A stretch of 64,000 nt of DNA from Arboricoccus pini (GTDB lineage Bacteria; Pseudomonadota; Alphaproteobacteria; Geminicoccales; Geminicoccaceae): NCBI RefSeq assembly GCF_900187945.1, contig NZ_FYEH01000002.1:1-64000 (forward strand), given 5' to 3'. The notes below the pieces were generated by a model. That model was not told where the DNA came from, ran no database searches, and saw only the letters and a program-made list of their open reading frames with translations. The translations under genes and the position numbers were made by a program. Every line of letters begins with the position of its first letter. Within the stretch, counting starts at the first letter, position 1. Of this stretch, positions 16,137 through 23,173 are shown one piece after another.

Positions 16137-17338
16137 GTCGGCTGACCTATTACCTGAACCGCAAGTTCCTCCTGCGCTTCGTGATCATCCTGGTTACGGT
16201 TGCGGGTTTCGCCAGCCTTTTCGACCTGCTCGAGACAGGCTCTCGCGTTCTTCGCCGGGCCGCTGCCATCGAGGGCATGGGCGACAGCGTCGGCTGGCGA
16301 ACGCTGGTCTGGTATGCGGGTATCCGGCTGCCGACGTTGATCACCGATCTTCTGCCCCTGATGGCGCTGGTAGCAGCCCTCGTGACCATCAACGACATCC
16401 TGCGTCACCGCGAGCTCGTCATCATCTGGACTTCAGGGGTCTCCAGAGCGGGTCTGGTCCTTCGCATGCTGCCCGTGGCCCTCTTGCTCTTCGCCGGCAA
16501 GTTTGCCTTGGACGACTGGGCCATTCCGGCCAGCGCGCCGACGCTGGATGCGCTGGGCCTGGCTGATTTCGGCCGCGTCGCCGGTCCTTCCAGTGACTGG
16601 CTCTGGGTACGCGACGGCGAGAACGTTGTGCGTATCCCAGCCACCAGTCGTCCCGGCAAGGAGATGAACAATGTCATCATTTTCCGGCGCGATAATCTAG
16701 GGCGGACGACGGAGGTTCTGCGCGCCGCCCGGGTGCGTGCCAACCGTTCGGACTGGCATCTCGAGGATGTGCTGCTTCAGCCGGCCTCCGCCAAGCCGGT
16801 GACGCGGATCGCCCAAATGACGCTGCCCATCAATGTCAGGCTCGACAAGGTCGAGGTGATGACGAAGGCACCCCGCGAACTTTCCTTCCTCGACCTCTGG
16901 GACGCGGTCAATCATAACGGGTACGGCCTGGGCTCGGTCGAGGCGCAGCGGACCTGGCTGCATGGCCGCCTTGCCGCCGGCGTCACCATGATGTTCATGG
17001 TCGGTATCGGCATGGCGATCGTGCGCCGTTTCAACCGCACCTCGATGGTATTTCGCATCTTCACCGAAGGCTTGGCGATCGGCTTTCTCTCGATGATCGT
17101 CTCGGGCACGCTTCTGGCCTTCGGCGAAGTCGGTCTCATCAGCCCGATCTTCTCGGCCTGGGCGGTCCCGGCCGTCCTTGCCTTGATCCTTCTTCGCTGG
17201 ATGGGCCTGCTCGAACTGCCACGCCGGCAGCGGCGGGGTGACGATTTCCACGGCCGCTTCCGTGTCGCCGACGCCGAGGGCGCGACCAAGACCGGCGCTG
17301 CCATGCCGTTCGGCTCGCACCGGGCGGAGCGCTCATGA
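16133..17338 (+). CDS. LptF/LptG-type permease subunit (LptG-like)
   Basis: 401 residues, same fold as its upstream partner: N-terminal helices starting YLNRKFLLRFVIILVTVAGF, a periplasmic domain (about 125-280), and C-terminal helices including the end GLLELPRRQRRG. The sequence LLPLMALVAALVTINDILRHRELVIIWTSG is typical of the second and third helices with the coupling region. The start is TTG, overlapping the preceding TGA, with GGAGG exactly seven bases upstream, so I am fairly sure of it. The pair would form a heterodimeric channel; the LptB-type ATPase and LptA/C/D partners are not in the window. Confidence 0.85.
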   Translation: MSRLTYYLNRKFLLRFVIILVTVAGFASLFDLLETGSRVLRRAAAIEGMGDSVGWRTLVWYAGIRLPTLITDLLPLMALVAALVTINDILRHRELVIIWTSGVSRAGLVLRMLPVALLLFAGKFALDDWAIPASAPTLDALGLADFGRVAGPSSDWLWVRDGENVVRIPATSRPGKEMNNVIIFRRDNLGRTTEVLRAARVRANRSDWHLEDVLLQPASAKPVTRIAQMTLPINVRLDKVEVMTKAPRELSFLDLWDAVNHNGYGLGSVEAQRTWLHGRLAAGVTMMFMVGIGMAIVRRFNRTSMVFRIFTEGLAIGFLSMIVSGTLLAFGEVGLISPIFSAWAVPAVLALILLRWMGLLELPRRQRRGDDFHGRFRVADAEGATKTGAAMPFGSHRAERS

Positions 17339-17375
17339 GCAGCAACCGATGGATGCAAGGCGGCACTCTGCTGAC

Positions 17376-18335
17376 ATGACGCCCGTCATTCTCGTCCACA
17401 ACGCGCGCAGCACGCGCAACAGCAAAGGCCTTGAGGCGCTCAAGGAAGTGGCCGCGGCGGATACATCCGTGACCCAGCTCTTCTTCGACGAGCGGACGGA
17501 TCTCGACGAGATCGCTGCCGTCGTGCAGGCGGCTGTACCCTCTCTCTTGATCGTGAATGGCGGCGATGGCACGGTCCAAGGCGTGTTGACGAGGCTCCTT
17601 GGGCGCTTCAGACCAGCGACCTTGCCGCATCTGGCGGTGTTGCCGCGCGGCATGGCCAACATGACGGCGGGTGATTGTGGTCTTAGGAGTCGGAACCCGG
17701 CGGCTCTCAGAGAGCTCCTCGAACGGGTCGCGCATGGGCGGATCGAAGAAACCACGACGCATCGGCGGGTTTTGAAGGTTGAGGGCGTGGTCGGACGGGA
17801 GGAGGCCGTATACGGCATGTTCGCCGGCTTTGCGGGGATCATGGATGCCATTCGGCTGACGACCGGGAAGGTCCACAAGACTGGCCTCAAGGGCGAGTGG
17901 TCGCATCTCGTGACCTTGATCTCGTTGCTTTTCGGCCTGGCGATCGGCCGAAAACCCCATGGCGCGCTGGACGGCGAGCCGATGCGCGTTACGATCGAGG
18001 GCAAGACAAGACAGAGGCGCGAACTGCTTTGGCTCGCCACGACGCTGGATCATCTTGTGCTCAGATCGCGGCCCTTCTGGAACGACGCTGACAGCGACTT
18101 GCGCTTTACCAGCATCGCCTATCCGCCGCCCAGGCTCATTCGCCATGCCGCAGGTATCCTCTACGGCTGGCCGGCCAGGCCGAGCGAGGCGCAGGGTTTC
18201 TTCAGCCAGGGTACTGACCGCCTGAGCCTAAACTATACCGGCACGTTCACCATCGATGGCGAATTCTTCGAGGCGGCGATGCATCAGCCGCTGACGCTGA
18301 GCGCGCCCGACGAACTCGCGTTCGTGCGGTTCTAA
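17376..18335 (+). CDS. Lipid kinase of the DAGK / LCB5 (sphingosine/ceramide kinase-like) family
   Basis: 319 residues. The nucleotide-binding signature NGGDGTVQGVL is near residue 62 and the following LPRGMANMTAGD block takes the place of the PLGTGND motif. Members phosphorylate diacylglycerol, sphingoid bases or ceramide with ATP. In Caulobacter a ceramide kinase of this family lies within the sphingolipid gene cluster; I recall this from the literature and have not tested orthology. The product would be a lipid phosphate, the substrate type expected by the Tam41-like protein encoded two bases downstream. Starts at 17349 and 17376 are both possible; neither has a strong ribosome site. Confidence 0.82.
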   Translation: MTPVILVHNARSTRNSKGLEALKEVAAADTSVTQLFFDERTDLDEIAAVVQAAVPSLLIVNGGDGTVQGVLTRLLGRFRPATLPHLAVLPRGMANMTAGDCGLRSRNPAALRELLERVAHGRIEETTTHRRVLKVEGVVGREEAVYGMFAGFAGIMDAIRLTTGKVHKTGLKGEWSHLVTLISLLFGLAIGRKPHGALDGEPMRVTIEGKTRQRRELLWLATTLDHLVLRSRPFWNDADSDLRFTSIAYPPPRLIRHAAGILYGWPARPSEAQGFFSQGTDRLSLNYTGTFTIDGEFFEAAMHQPLTLSAPDELAFVRF

Positions 18336-18336
18336 G

Positions 18337-19245
18337 ATGTATGCGATCGAAATGCGCGCGATCGTCGAGGCCGAGATGGACCGACCGGTCCCGCCCGAGA
18401 TCACCGCTTTGGTCGACGCGCTTTGCGAGCTCTACCCGCGATCGGCCACGGCCATTCTGTTCTATGGCAGTGCGCTTCGTGACAAGGCGGTTGGCGATCG
18501 CATGGTCGACCTCTATGTCCTGACCCAAGGCTATCGGCAGGTCCATAAGAACGCCATCGCCCGCTTCTTTAATCGGCTCATTCCACCCAATGTCTATTAT
18601 ATCGAGGCGTCCATGGCGGACGGGGCGAAAGTGCGGGCGAAATACGCCCTGGTCGACCAGACGCAGTTCAGAAGGCTCGTCTCGCCGCGTACCAGCAATC
18701 CTTATTTCTGGGCGCGCTTCTGCCAGCCGGTGGCCGTGCCGTGGACGCGTGACGAGCAGGCACGCCGTGCGGTGCGTGAGGCGCTGATCGCCGCACCGAT
18801 GACACTGGCAACGCAAATCCGGCCCGTGATCGAAGGTGAGCCCGACAGTCGCACGCTCTGGACTGAGGGCTTTGCCCTGACCTACGCGACTGAGCTCAGG
18901 GCGGAGCGCCAGAGCCGTGCGCTTGATGTCTATCTTGCCGACCAGGCCCGCTATGACGAGGTGGCGGCTATCATCGCACCCTGCCTGCCGCCGGCACCGG
19001 GCCTCGATGCGCGCGATCGCGCGCTCAGGCTCTGGGCACGTCGGCGCTGGCTGGGCAAGCTCTGGTCAGTCGCTCGCCTTATGAAGGCAGCCTTTACCTT
19101 CGATGGCGGTGCCGATTATCTGGCCTGGAAGATCGAGCGTCATTCCGGCGAACGGGTCAATCTCCGCCCTTGGCAACGGCGCCACCCGATCCTGGCGACG
19201 CCGACGATCCTCTGGCGTCTCTGGCGCAAGGGCGCCATCCACTAG
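18337..19245 (+). CDS. Tam41/Mmp37-like nucleotidyltransferase, possible CTP:lipid-phosphate cytidylyltransferase
   Basis: 302 residues. Compared by eye with mitochondrial Tam41, which makes CDP-diacylglycerol from phosphatidate and CTP, the following blocks line up in order and with like spacing: FYGSALR (the nucleotidyltransferase GS motif), RMVDLYVLTQGYRQVHK (Asp of the catalytic site), NVYYIEASMADGAKV then KYALVDQTQFRRLV, PYFWARFCQPV, a RAVREAL helix and TYATELRAE. The C-terminal third is basic and amphipathic, consistent with membrane contact. Placed directly after a lipid kinase, it could turn a lipid phosphate into a CDP-lipid. The start is uncertain: ATG 18337 is used, but ATG 18376 has GAGG upstream. 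The family link is a visual match and needs a profile search. Confidence 0.68.
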   Translation: MYAIEMRAIVEAEMDRPVPPEITALVDALCELYPRSATAILFYGSALRDKAVGDRMVDLYVLTQGYRQVHKNAIARFFNRLIPPNVYYIEASMADGAKVRAKYALVDQTQFRRLVSPRTSNPYFWARFCQPVAVPWTRDEQARRAVREALIAAPMTLATQIRPVIEGEPDSRTLWTEGFALTYATELRAERQSRALDVYLADQARYDEVAAIIAPCLPPAPGLDARDRALRLWARRRWLGKLWSVARLMKAAFTFDGGADYLAWKIERHSGERVNLRPWQRRHPILATPTILWRLWRKGAIH

Positions 19246-19274
19246 GCCCGTTGACGGGCATAAACAGATCTTTT

Positions 19275-19293
19275 GGGGATTCTAACGATCCCC
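19275..19293 (+). terminator. Hairpin downstream of the lipid operon
   Basis: GGGGAT and ATCCCC form a 6-bp stem with a 7-base loop, 30 bases after the last gene of the lipid operon. A smaller hairpin (GCCCG TTGA CGGGC) lies just before it near 19247-19260. Confidence 0.4.
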
Positions 19294-19757
19294 GTTCAGC
19301 TTTGACGCAAGGATGGCCGCTCGCCGCTGGAGCCTCATCCTTCCCGCTGCCCATTCGGCCGCGAAGCGCACGCCATCCGATAAAATGCCCGCATTTTGGC
19401 GCTGTCTCGACTCCGGACCGCGCCGGCACGCCTCCTTCATGGCGGCGGCGTCACATCTGGATACCGCGAAATGCAGATTGCGCCCCCCAAGCAAGGCTTA
19501 TTTGGGCCAAGGAACGGGCGGTGCAGGCTGCGTAGAATCGTCAGAATGACAGAATAGCAAGCTTGGCCGCCGGTCGGAAATCTAGGATTGGGCGCTTCAT
19601 AATTGCGCGGGCCGCCGAATATACGGGCAGATGGACGGCACGCGTAGGTTTCGAACATCGCCTCTAATTCGATTTAAATATAATACATCACGCTTAACCG
19701 GCAATAATTATTTTATATGGATAAATTCATATTCGAATTACTTAGGAAAAACTTATA

Positions 19758-19777
19758 CTTATGGTTGTGATCATAAG
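19758..19777. promoter_or_regulatory. 20-bp inverted repeat upstream of the RTX gene
   Basis: CTTATG (19758-19763) and CATAAG (19772-19777) flank an 8-base spacer inside the AT-rich region, about 100 bases before the RTX start. The size and spacing suit a dimeric regulator site. Confidence 0.4.
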
Positions 19778-19791
19778 ACAAATCGCTTTTT

Positions 19792-19846
19792 CCCACGAAG
19801 AAAAACCAAGTTGACCTATCCACTAATACTGGAGAACCTTCGTGGG
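19792..19846 (+). promoter_or_regulatory. Long-range stem in the RTX gene leader
   Basis: CCCACGAAG (19792-19800) is perfectly complementary to CTTCGTGGG (19838-19846), separated by 37 bases. The second arm ends 32 bases before the start codon and 20 bases before its GGAGAG ribosome site, so the stem would sit in the transcribed leader if transcription starts upstream of it. Confidence 0.4.
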
Positions 19847-19878
19847 CGATAACGGCATCACATACATGGAGAGACCAC

Positions 19879-20586
19879 ATGGCCGACTATGTTGGTACGC
19901 TAGGTGACGACCTGACTGTTTACGAGCAGGGAACGCCGCCGGTTACACAGTTCGACGATGTTCAGATCGGCAAACTGGGTGATGACCATTTACGCGGCGC
20001 GGGAGGCAATGATCTGCTCTTTGGCGATACCGGCAATGATTTCCTCGAAGGCGGCAAAGGTATCGACCTCGTCATTGGCGCCGATGGCAACGACAATCTC
20101 CACGGCAATGACGGGCAGGACACGCTTTACGGTGGCAAGGGCAACGATGTCCTCTTCGGCGGTGCGGGCGACGACACGCTGATCGGCAATCAGGGCATCG
20201 ACACCCTGACCGGTGGCGCCGGAGCCGATCGCTTCATCATCCGTGGTCGCGAGTCATCGGATATCGGCGGCGCGGTCCACGATGGCATTGAGATCGTGCA
20301 AAAGCAGACCATCACCGATCTGCATTTTGACCAGGGCGACAAGCTGCAGCTGGACGGCTTCGTGCTGAACGGCCAGGATCTCACCCAGTCGCTGCATCTG
20401 GGCAATGGTATCGGGAGCCAGGCCTCGCTGGACAACGTCGTTGCAACGCTGGACAAGGCCTATGCCGACGGCGTGATCGCCTATGATCCCACCGTTCAGG
20501 AAGGCAATAACCTGCATCTGTTCCTACAGGACAAGGCGGGCGAGCTTCATGAGGTCGTTCTTAACCATTACGGCACGCCGGCCTGA
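19879..20586 (+). CDS. Small RTX (hemolysin-type calcium-binding repeat) protein
   Basis: 235 residues. Residues about 33-118 hold some ten consecutive glycine-rich nonapeptides of the GGxGxDxLx type (for example GGNDLLFGD, GGKGNDVLF, GGAGDDTLI), which fold into a calcium-binding beta-roll. The C-terminal 115 residues form a non-repetitive acidic domain (GDKLQLDGFVLNG, NLHLFLQDKAGELHEVVL), as in serralysin C-terminal domains and other type I secreted proteins. There is no Sec signal, so export by a type I system with a C-terminal signal is expected, but no such system is in the window. No enzymatic domain is visible: it may be a surface or matrix protein. ATG has GGAG eight bases upstream. 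Confidence 0.88.
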   Translation: MADYVGTLGDDLTVYEQGTPPVTQFDDVQIGKLGDDHLRGAGGNDLLFGDTGNDFLEGGKGIDLVIGADGNDNLHGNDGQDTLYGGKGNDVLFGGAGDDTLIGNQGIDTLTGGAGADRFIIRGRESSDIGGAVHDGIEIVQKQTITDLHFDQGDKLQLDGFVLNGQDLTQSLHLGNGIGSQASLDNVVATLDKAYADGVIAYDPTVQEGNNLHLFLQDKAGELHEVVLNHYGTPA

Positions 20587-20667
20587 TTCCGCAAAGCGAT
20601 CCGAGGCGACCAGCGAGGCCAAAGGGCGTGCCTAGCCCGGCGGCCGTCGCGCGCAGGCTAAGCGGAA

Positions 20668-21261
20668 TCAGCTGCCCCAGGATCTGAAGCTGCCGGTACT
20701 CCAAGAGCTGCTGCGCGAGCCGAAGCCACCGCGGCTGACGACTGAGGTTCGCGAGGGCGGGGGGGCTTGATAAACGTCGCGCGCGGGGGCGCGGACGGTG
20801 GAGCCGCCTAGGGTGCTGAGCGGCGATCCCGAACCGGTATAGAGGTCGCCGTTTTGTACGCTGCGATAAATGGGGCGGGCGTAGTGATAGCCGCCGGGGC
20901 GGCCCCAATAACCGCTGCCGCCGGTCACTTGATTGACAAGGTTGCTGACGAGAAATCCGGTCAGGAAGGGGACAAAGAAGCTGGAGCCGCCTTCTTCCCG
21001 ACGATAGCAGGCGTTGACGCCGAACTGAGCCTCGCATGTCGACTGTTCGTCGAAGCGAGGGGCTTGTTCGTCGTTTTGCGCCTTTGCCTCGTCGAAGGCC
21101 TTCTGGCAGTCATCGGGATCGACCTTGCCCTCGGCTTTGCAGGCCTCTACCGAGGGATAATAATTGCCTTCAGCCTGTTGGTCGGCACGCGAGTTGTAGA
21201 TGGCCAGGGCCCCGCCGGCCGCGGCCATTAGGGTCAAGGTGATGGCGGTCGAGCGCTTCAT
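20668..21261 (-). CDS. yjfM: DUF1190 family protein, YjfM/YgiB-like
   Basis: 197 residues with a short N-terminal hydrophobic anchor (STAITLTLMAAAGGALAIY). The conserved Cys-rich block resembles YgiB: YPSVEACKAEG, DDCQKAFDEAKAQ, STCEAQFGVNACY. A Gly/Ser/Arg-rich C-terminus ends with SVVSRGGFGSRSSSWSTG, like the SxxRGGFG motif of YgiB. The function of the family is unknown; it sits at the envelope. It is the last gene of the left arm of the yjf-like module, seven bases after the DUF350 gene, so the two are surely co-transcribed. Confidence 0.85.
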   Translation of the reverse strand: MKRSTAITLTLMAAAGGALAIYNSRADQQAEGNYYPSVEACKAEGKVDPDDCQKAFDEAKAQNDEQAPRFDEQSTCEAQFGVNACYRREEGGSSFFVPFLTGFLVSNLVNQVTGGSGYWGRPGGYHYARPIYRSVQNGDLYTGSGSPLSTLGGSTVRAPARDVYQAPPPSRTSVVSRGGFGSRSSSWSTGSFRSWGS

Positions 21262-21268
21262 GCCGGCC

Positions 21269-21676
21269 TCAATAGCTCATGCAGGCCGACTGCAGCATGC
21301 CGCCTGTCAGCGAGACCACCGCAAGATAGATGGCTGGCGCCATCTCGCCTTCGGGAATGCGCTCGCAGAGCCCGGGGATGAGCAGGCGCGCCAGCCGATA
21401 GGCGCCCACTTGCACGATAAGGGCCACAAGACCCCAGACGACCGCGTCGAACAGGCCGACCGAGTTCACGAACGCGGCCGCGAGTGGAATGATAAAGCCC
21501 AGGATCGAGCCGGCAAAGGCGATTGCCGCCGCGACATTGTTGGCGCGGATCAGCGCCATCTCGTCATAGGGGGTAAGGCGCGTATAGACGAGCCCGTAGA
21601 GCCCCAGGAGAACGCAACCCACGATATAGTAGGCTATGAAGGCCGGGAGACCCGCCAGCGATTGCGCGATATGCAA
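21269..21676 (-). CDS. yjfL: DUF350 membrane protein, YjfL-like
   Basis: 135 residues with four hydrophobic segments, the usual length for UPF0719/YjfL proteins. The family features are seen in YTRLTPYDEMALIRANNVAAAIAFAGSILGF. The start is TTG, with a perfect AGGAGG seven bases upstream; no ATG fits. It lies between the DUF2491 gene (31 bases) and the DUF1190 gene (7 bases). The molecular role is unknown; in E. coli and many other bacteria it travels with a PspA-like protein and a glutathionylspermidine-synthase-like ligase, both present here across the divergent promoter. Confidence 0.86.
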   Translation of the reverse strand: MHIAQSLAGLPAFIAYYIVGCVLLGLYGLVYTRLTPYDEMALIRANNVAAAIAFAGSILGFIIPLAAAFVNSVGLFDAVVWGLVALIVQVGAYRLARLLIPGLCERIPEGEMAPAIYLAVVSLTGGMLQSACMSY

Positions 21677-21707
21677 TGAGAATCCTCCTCAAGGGCGGCC
21701 AAACCGC

Positions 21708-22364
21708 TCAACTGGTCGACAGGCTGGCGCGATCCAGGTCCATGCCCACCATCAATTCGACCGAGCGTCCGGTCGGGATGGTTTCGATGGCCGCCAGAAG
21801 AAACTCGGGCTTGCCCGAGGCAAGGACGCGGCTGAAGAGCATGGCCCGCTGGTCGACGCGCCGGGCTGGCGGTTCGTCCTCGCTGTCCCTGACCGCTTCG
21901 GAAAAGACGACGGGATCGGCCGGACCGCGCGTCTCGGCGAACCAGACGCGCTCGTAGCTGGTGCCGTCCTCGAGCGCCAGGCGCGCGCTTTTGAGCTTGG
22001 CCTCCCATTGCGACCAGGCGGCCCTGTCGCTTTCGTTCGGATAATAGCTCTGGAGCGGCCGGTAGAGCGTCACCTCGGCTATGTGCTCGGCCGCGTGACC
22101 ACCATTCGTGAGTGCCTGCACCATCGTGTTGTCCTCGCTATAGTAGCGATGCACGAAGGAGCCGTCCCCCAGATCGACAAGGCCGCGTGCGGCCACGATC
22201 ATCGAGGTCTCCGGCAGGATGAGCCGGGAATCCGCGCCAAGGAGGCGAACGGCCAGTGGATCGATAAAGAATGGCTGGCCGATGACCACGCCTAGCGGCG
22301 AGGGCGCCCCCTCGGTCTCCGCGGCGCCACCACCGCCAAGCGACTTAAGCAACCGTCCGAACAT
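21708..22364 (-). CDS. yjfK: DUF2491 family protein, YjfK-like
   Basis: 218 residues, soluble, acidic, with no signal peptide. The sequence reads as a beta-rich protein: LGVVIGQPFFIDPLAVRLL near residue 25, LVDLGDGSFVHRYYSEDNTMVQ near 65, and YERVWFAETRGPADPVVFSE near 150, which I recognise as the YjfK pattern. It is the first gene of the left arm and starts 94 bases from the palindrome cluster shared with the right arm. ATG has AAGGGA seven bases upstream. The function is unknown. Confidence 0.82.
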   Translation of the reverse strand: MFGRLLKSLGGGGAAETEGAPSPLGVVIGQPFFIDPLAVRLLGADSRLILPETSMIVAARGLVDLGDGSFVHRYYSEDNTMVQALTNGGHAAEHIAEVTLYRPLQSYYPNESDRAAWSQWEAKLKSARLALEDGTSYERVWFAETRGPADPVVFSEAVRDSEDEPPARRVDQRAMLFSRVLASGKPEFLLAAIETIPTGRSVELMVGMDLDRASLSTS

Positions 22365-22433
22365 TCAACCGTCCCTTTGCTCACGCCGGTCATTCTGACG
22401 GCGATCGCGCCATCGCGCAATCCATCCCGATTT

Positions 22434-22470
22434 TGACATGTTGGACCATCCATGTCATATGACATGTCAT
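22434..22470. promoter_or_regulatory. Cluster of ATGTCA/TGACAT half-sites in the divergent yjf-like promoter
   Basis: Four copies of a six-base half-site occur in 37 bases: TGACAT at 22434, ATGTCA at 22452, TGACAT at 22460 and ATGTCA at 22464. They build a perfect 16-bp palindrome (CATGTCATATGACATG, 22451-22466) and an overlapping perfect 12-bp palindrome (ATGACATGTCAT, 22459-22470). A -35-like TTGACA at 22433-22438 coincides with the first copy. Tandem short half-sites suit ribbon-helix-helix repressors, and the first gene of the right arm begins with such a domain. Confidence 0.65.
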
Positions 22471-22487
22471 AAATGACTTGGAAACGC

Positions 22488-23144
22488 ATGCCGGAACGCG
22501 CCGCACTCTACCAACGCCGTCGTCGGGACCGCCTGCGTGCCAGGGGCCTGATCAAGCGGGAGATCTGGGTGCCGCCGGAATATGCGGATCTGGTTCGGCT
22601 GTTCGAATCGGCCCTGCAGCATCATAATCCGCCCCGCATCGACACGTTCCCGCAAACGCCCGGGCGACATGCCGAGCCAGCCACAAGGAGCGATCTTGCC
22701 ATGAGCGATGCCAAACGTTGGAGCGTCGAGACGCTCCAGGCCGCCTTTGCCGCCTCGTCACAGGCCAGGGAGGGCGAGTTCGCTGTCGACATGGTCGAGG
22801 GGGCCGAGCCCGTCATGCATCTGACCATGCATGATTTCGGCGACCTGCCCGTGACGGTCTCGGTGGCGGGCTCGCAGATCGTGATGAGCGTACTCCTTTG
22901 GCCCGTGGCATCGATTGCCGACCAACCCGCGTTCGAGCGTGAGCTTCTCCTGACGCACAAGATGATCCCACTCTCGACCTACGGCATCACGACCACGGCC
23001 GAGGGCGAGCTCTGGTATGAGATCTTCGGGGCGCTTTCCTCGGAATCGAGCTTCGAGACCGTCTTGATCGAGCTCGAGACCCTGGCCGACAACGCCATCG
23101 ACGCCACCGAGCATTTCGAATCGCACGTCCATCGCGTCGCCTGA
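22488..23144 (+). CDS. yjfI: DUF2170 (YjfI-like) protein with N-terminal ribbon-helix-helix-like extension
   Basis: 218 residues from ATG 22488, which has GGAA five bases upstream; ATG 22473 is five codons earlier. Residues about 5-40 carry a very basic stretch (YQRRRRDRLRARGL), then a beta-strand-like IKREIWVP and a helix EYADLVRLFESALQ, the pattern of ribbon-helix-helix DNA-binding domains. After a Pro-rich linker, residues about 72-218 are the DUF2170 domain (MHDFGDLPVTVSVAG, IPLSTYGITT). A strong AAGGAG ten bases before an internal ATG at 22701 could also yield the DUF2170 domain alone. The start codon lies within 20 bases of the palindrome cluster, which argues for autoregulation. Confidence 0.8.
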   Translation: MPERAALYQRRRRDRLRARGLIKREIWVPPEYADLVRLFESALQHHNPPRIDTFPQTPGRHAEPATRSDLAMSDAKRWSVETLQAAFAASSQAREGEFAVDMVEGAEPVMHLTMHDFGDLPVTVSVAGSQIVMSVLLWPVASIADQPAFERELLLTHKMIPLSTYGITTTAEGELWYEIFGALSSESSFETVLIELETLADNAIDATEHFESHVHRVA

Positions 23145-23173
23145 GCACGCGCCAACCGCAGGACAGCAAGACC

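Larger units (their letters stand above)
19246..19878. other. 633-base intergenic region, GC-rich left half and AT-rich right half
   Basis: I see no convincing gene here. Short open frames near 19313-19549 are in GC-rich sequence without ribosome sites or family features. The left part opens with a probable terminator (19275-19293) and holds a 16-bp near-palindrome, AAAATGCCCGCATTTT, at 19382-19397. From about 19660 base composition shifts sharply to AT-rich and stays so up to about 19840, the most AT-rich stretch of the window; this part carries two inverted repeats listed separately and should hold the promoter and leader of the RTX gene. Confidence 0.6.

Noticed and set aside
19313-19549. 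78-codon plus-strand frame in the intergenic region before the RTX gene
   Set aside because: No ribosome site, overlapping open frames on both strands, no family features.
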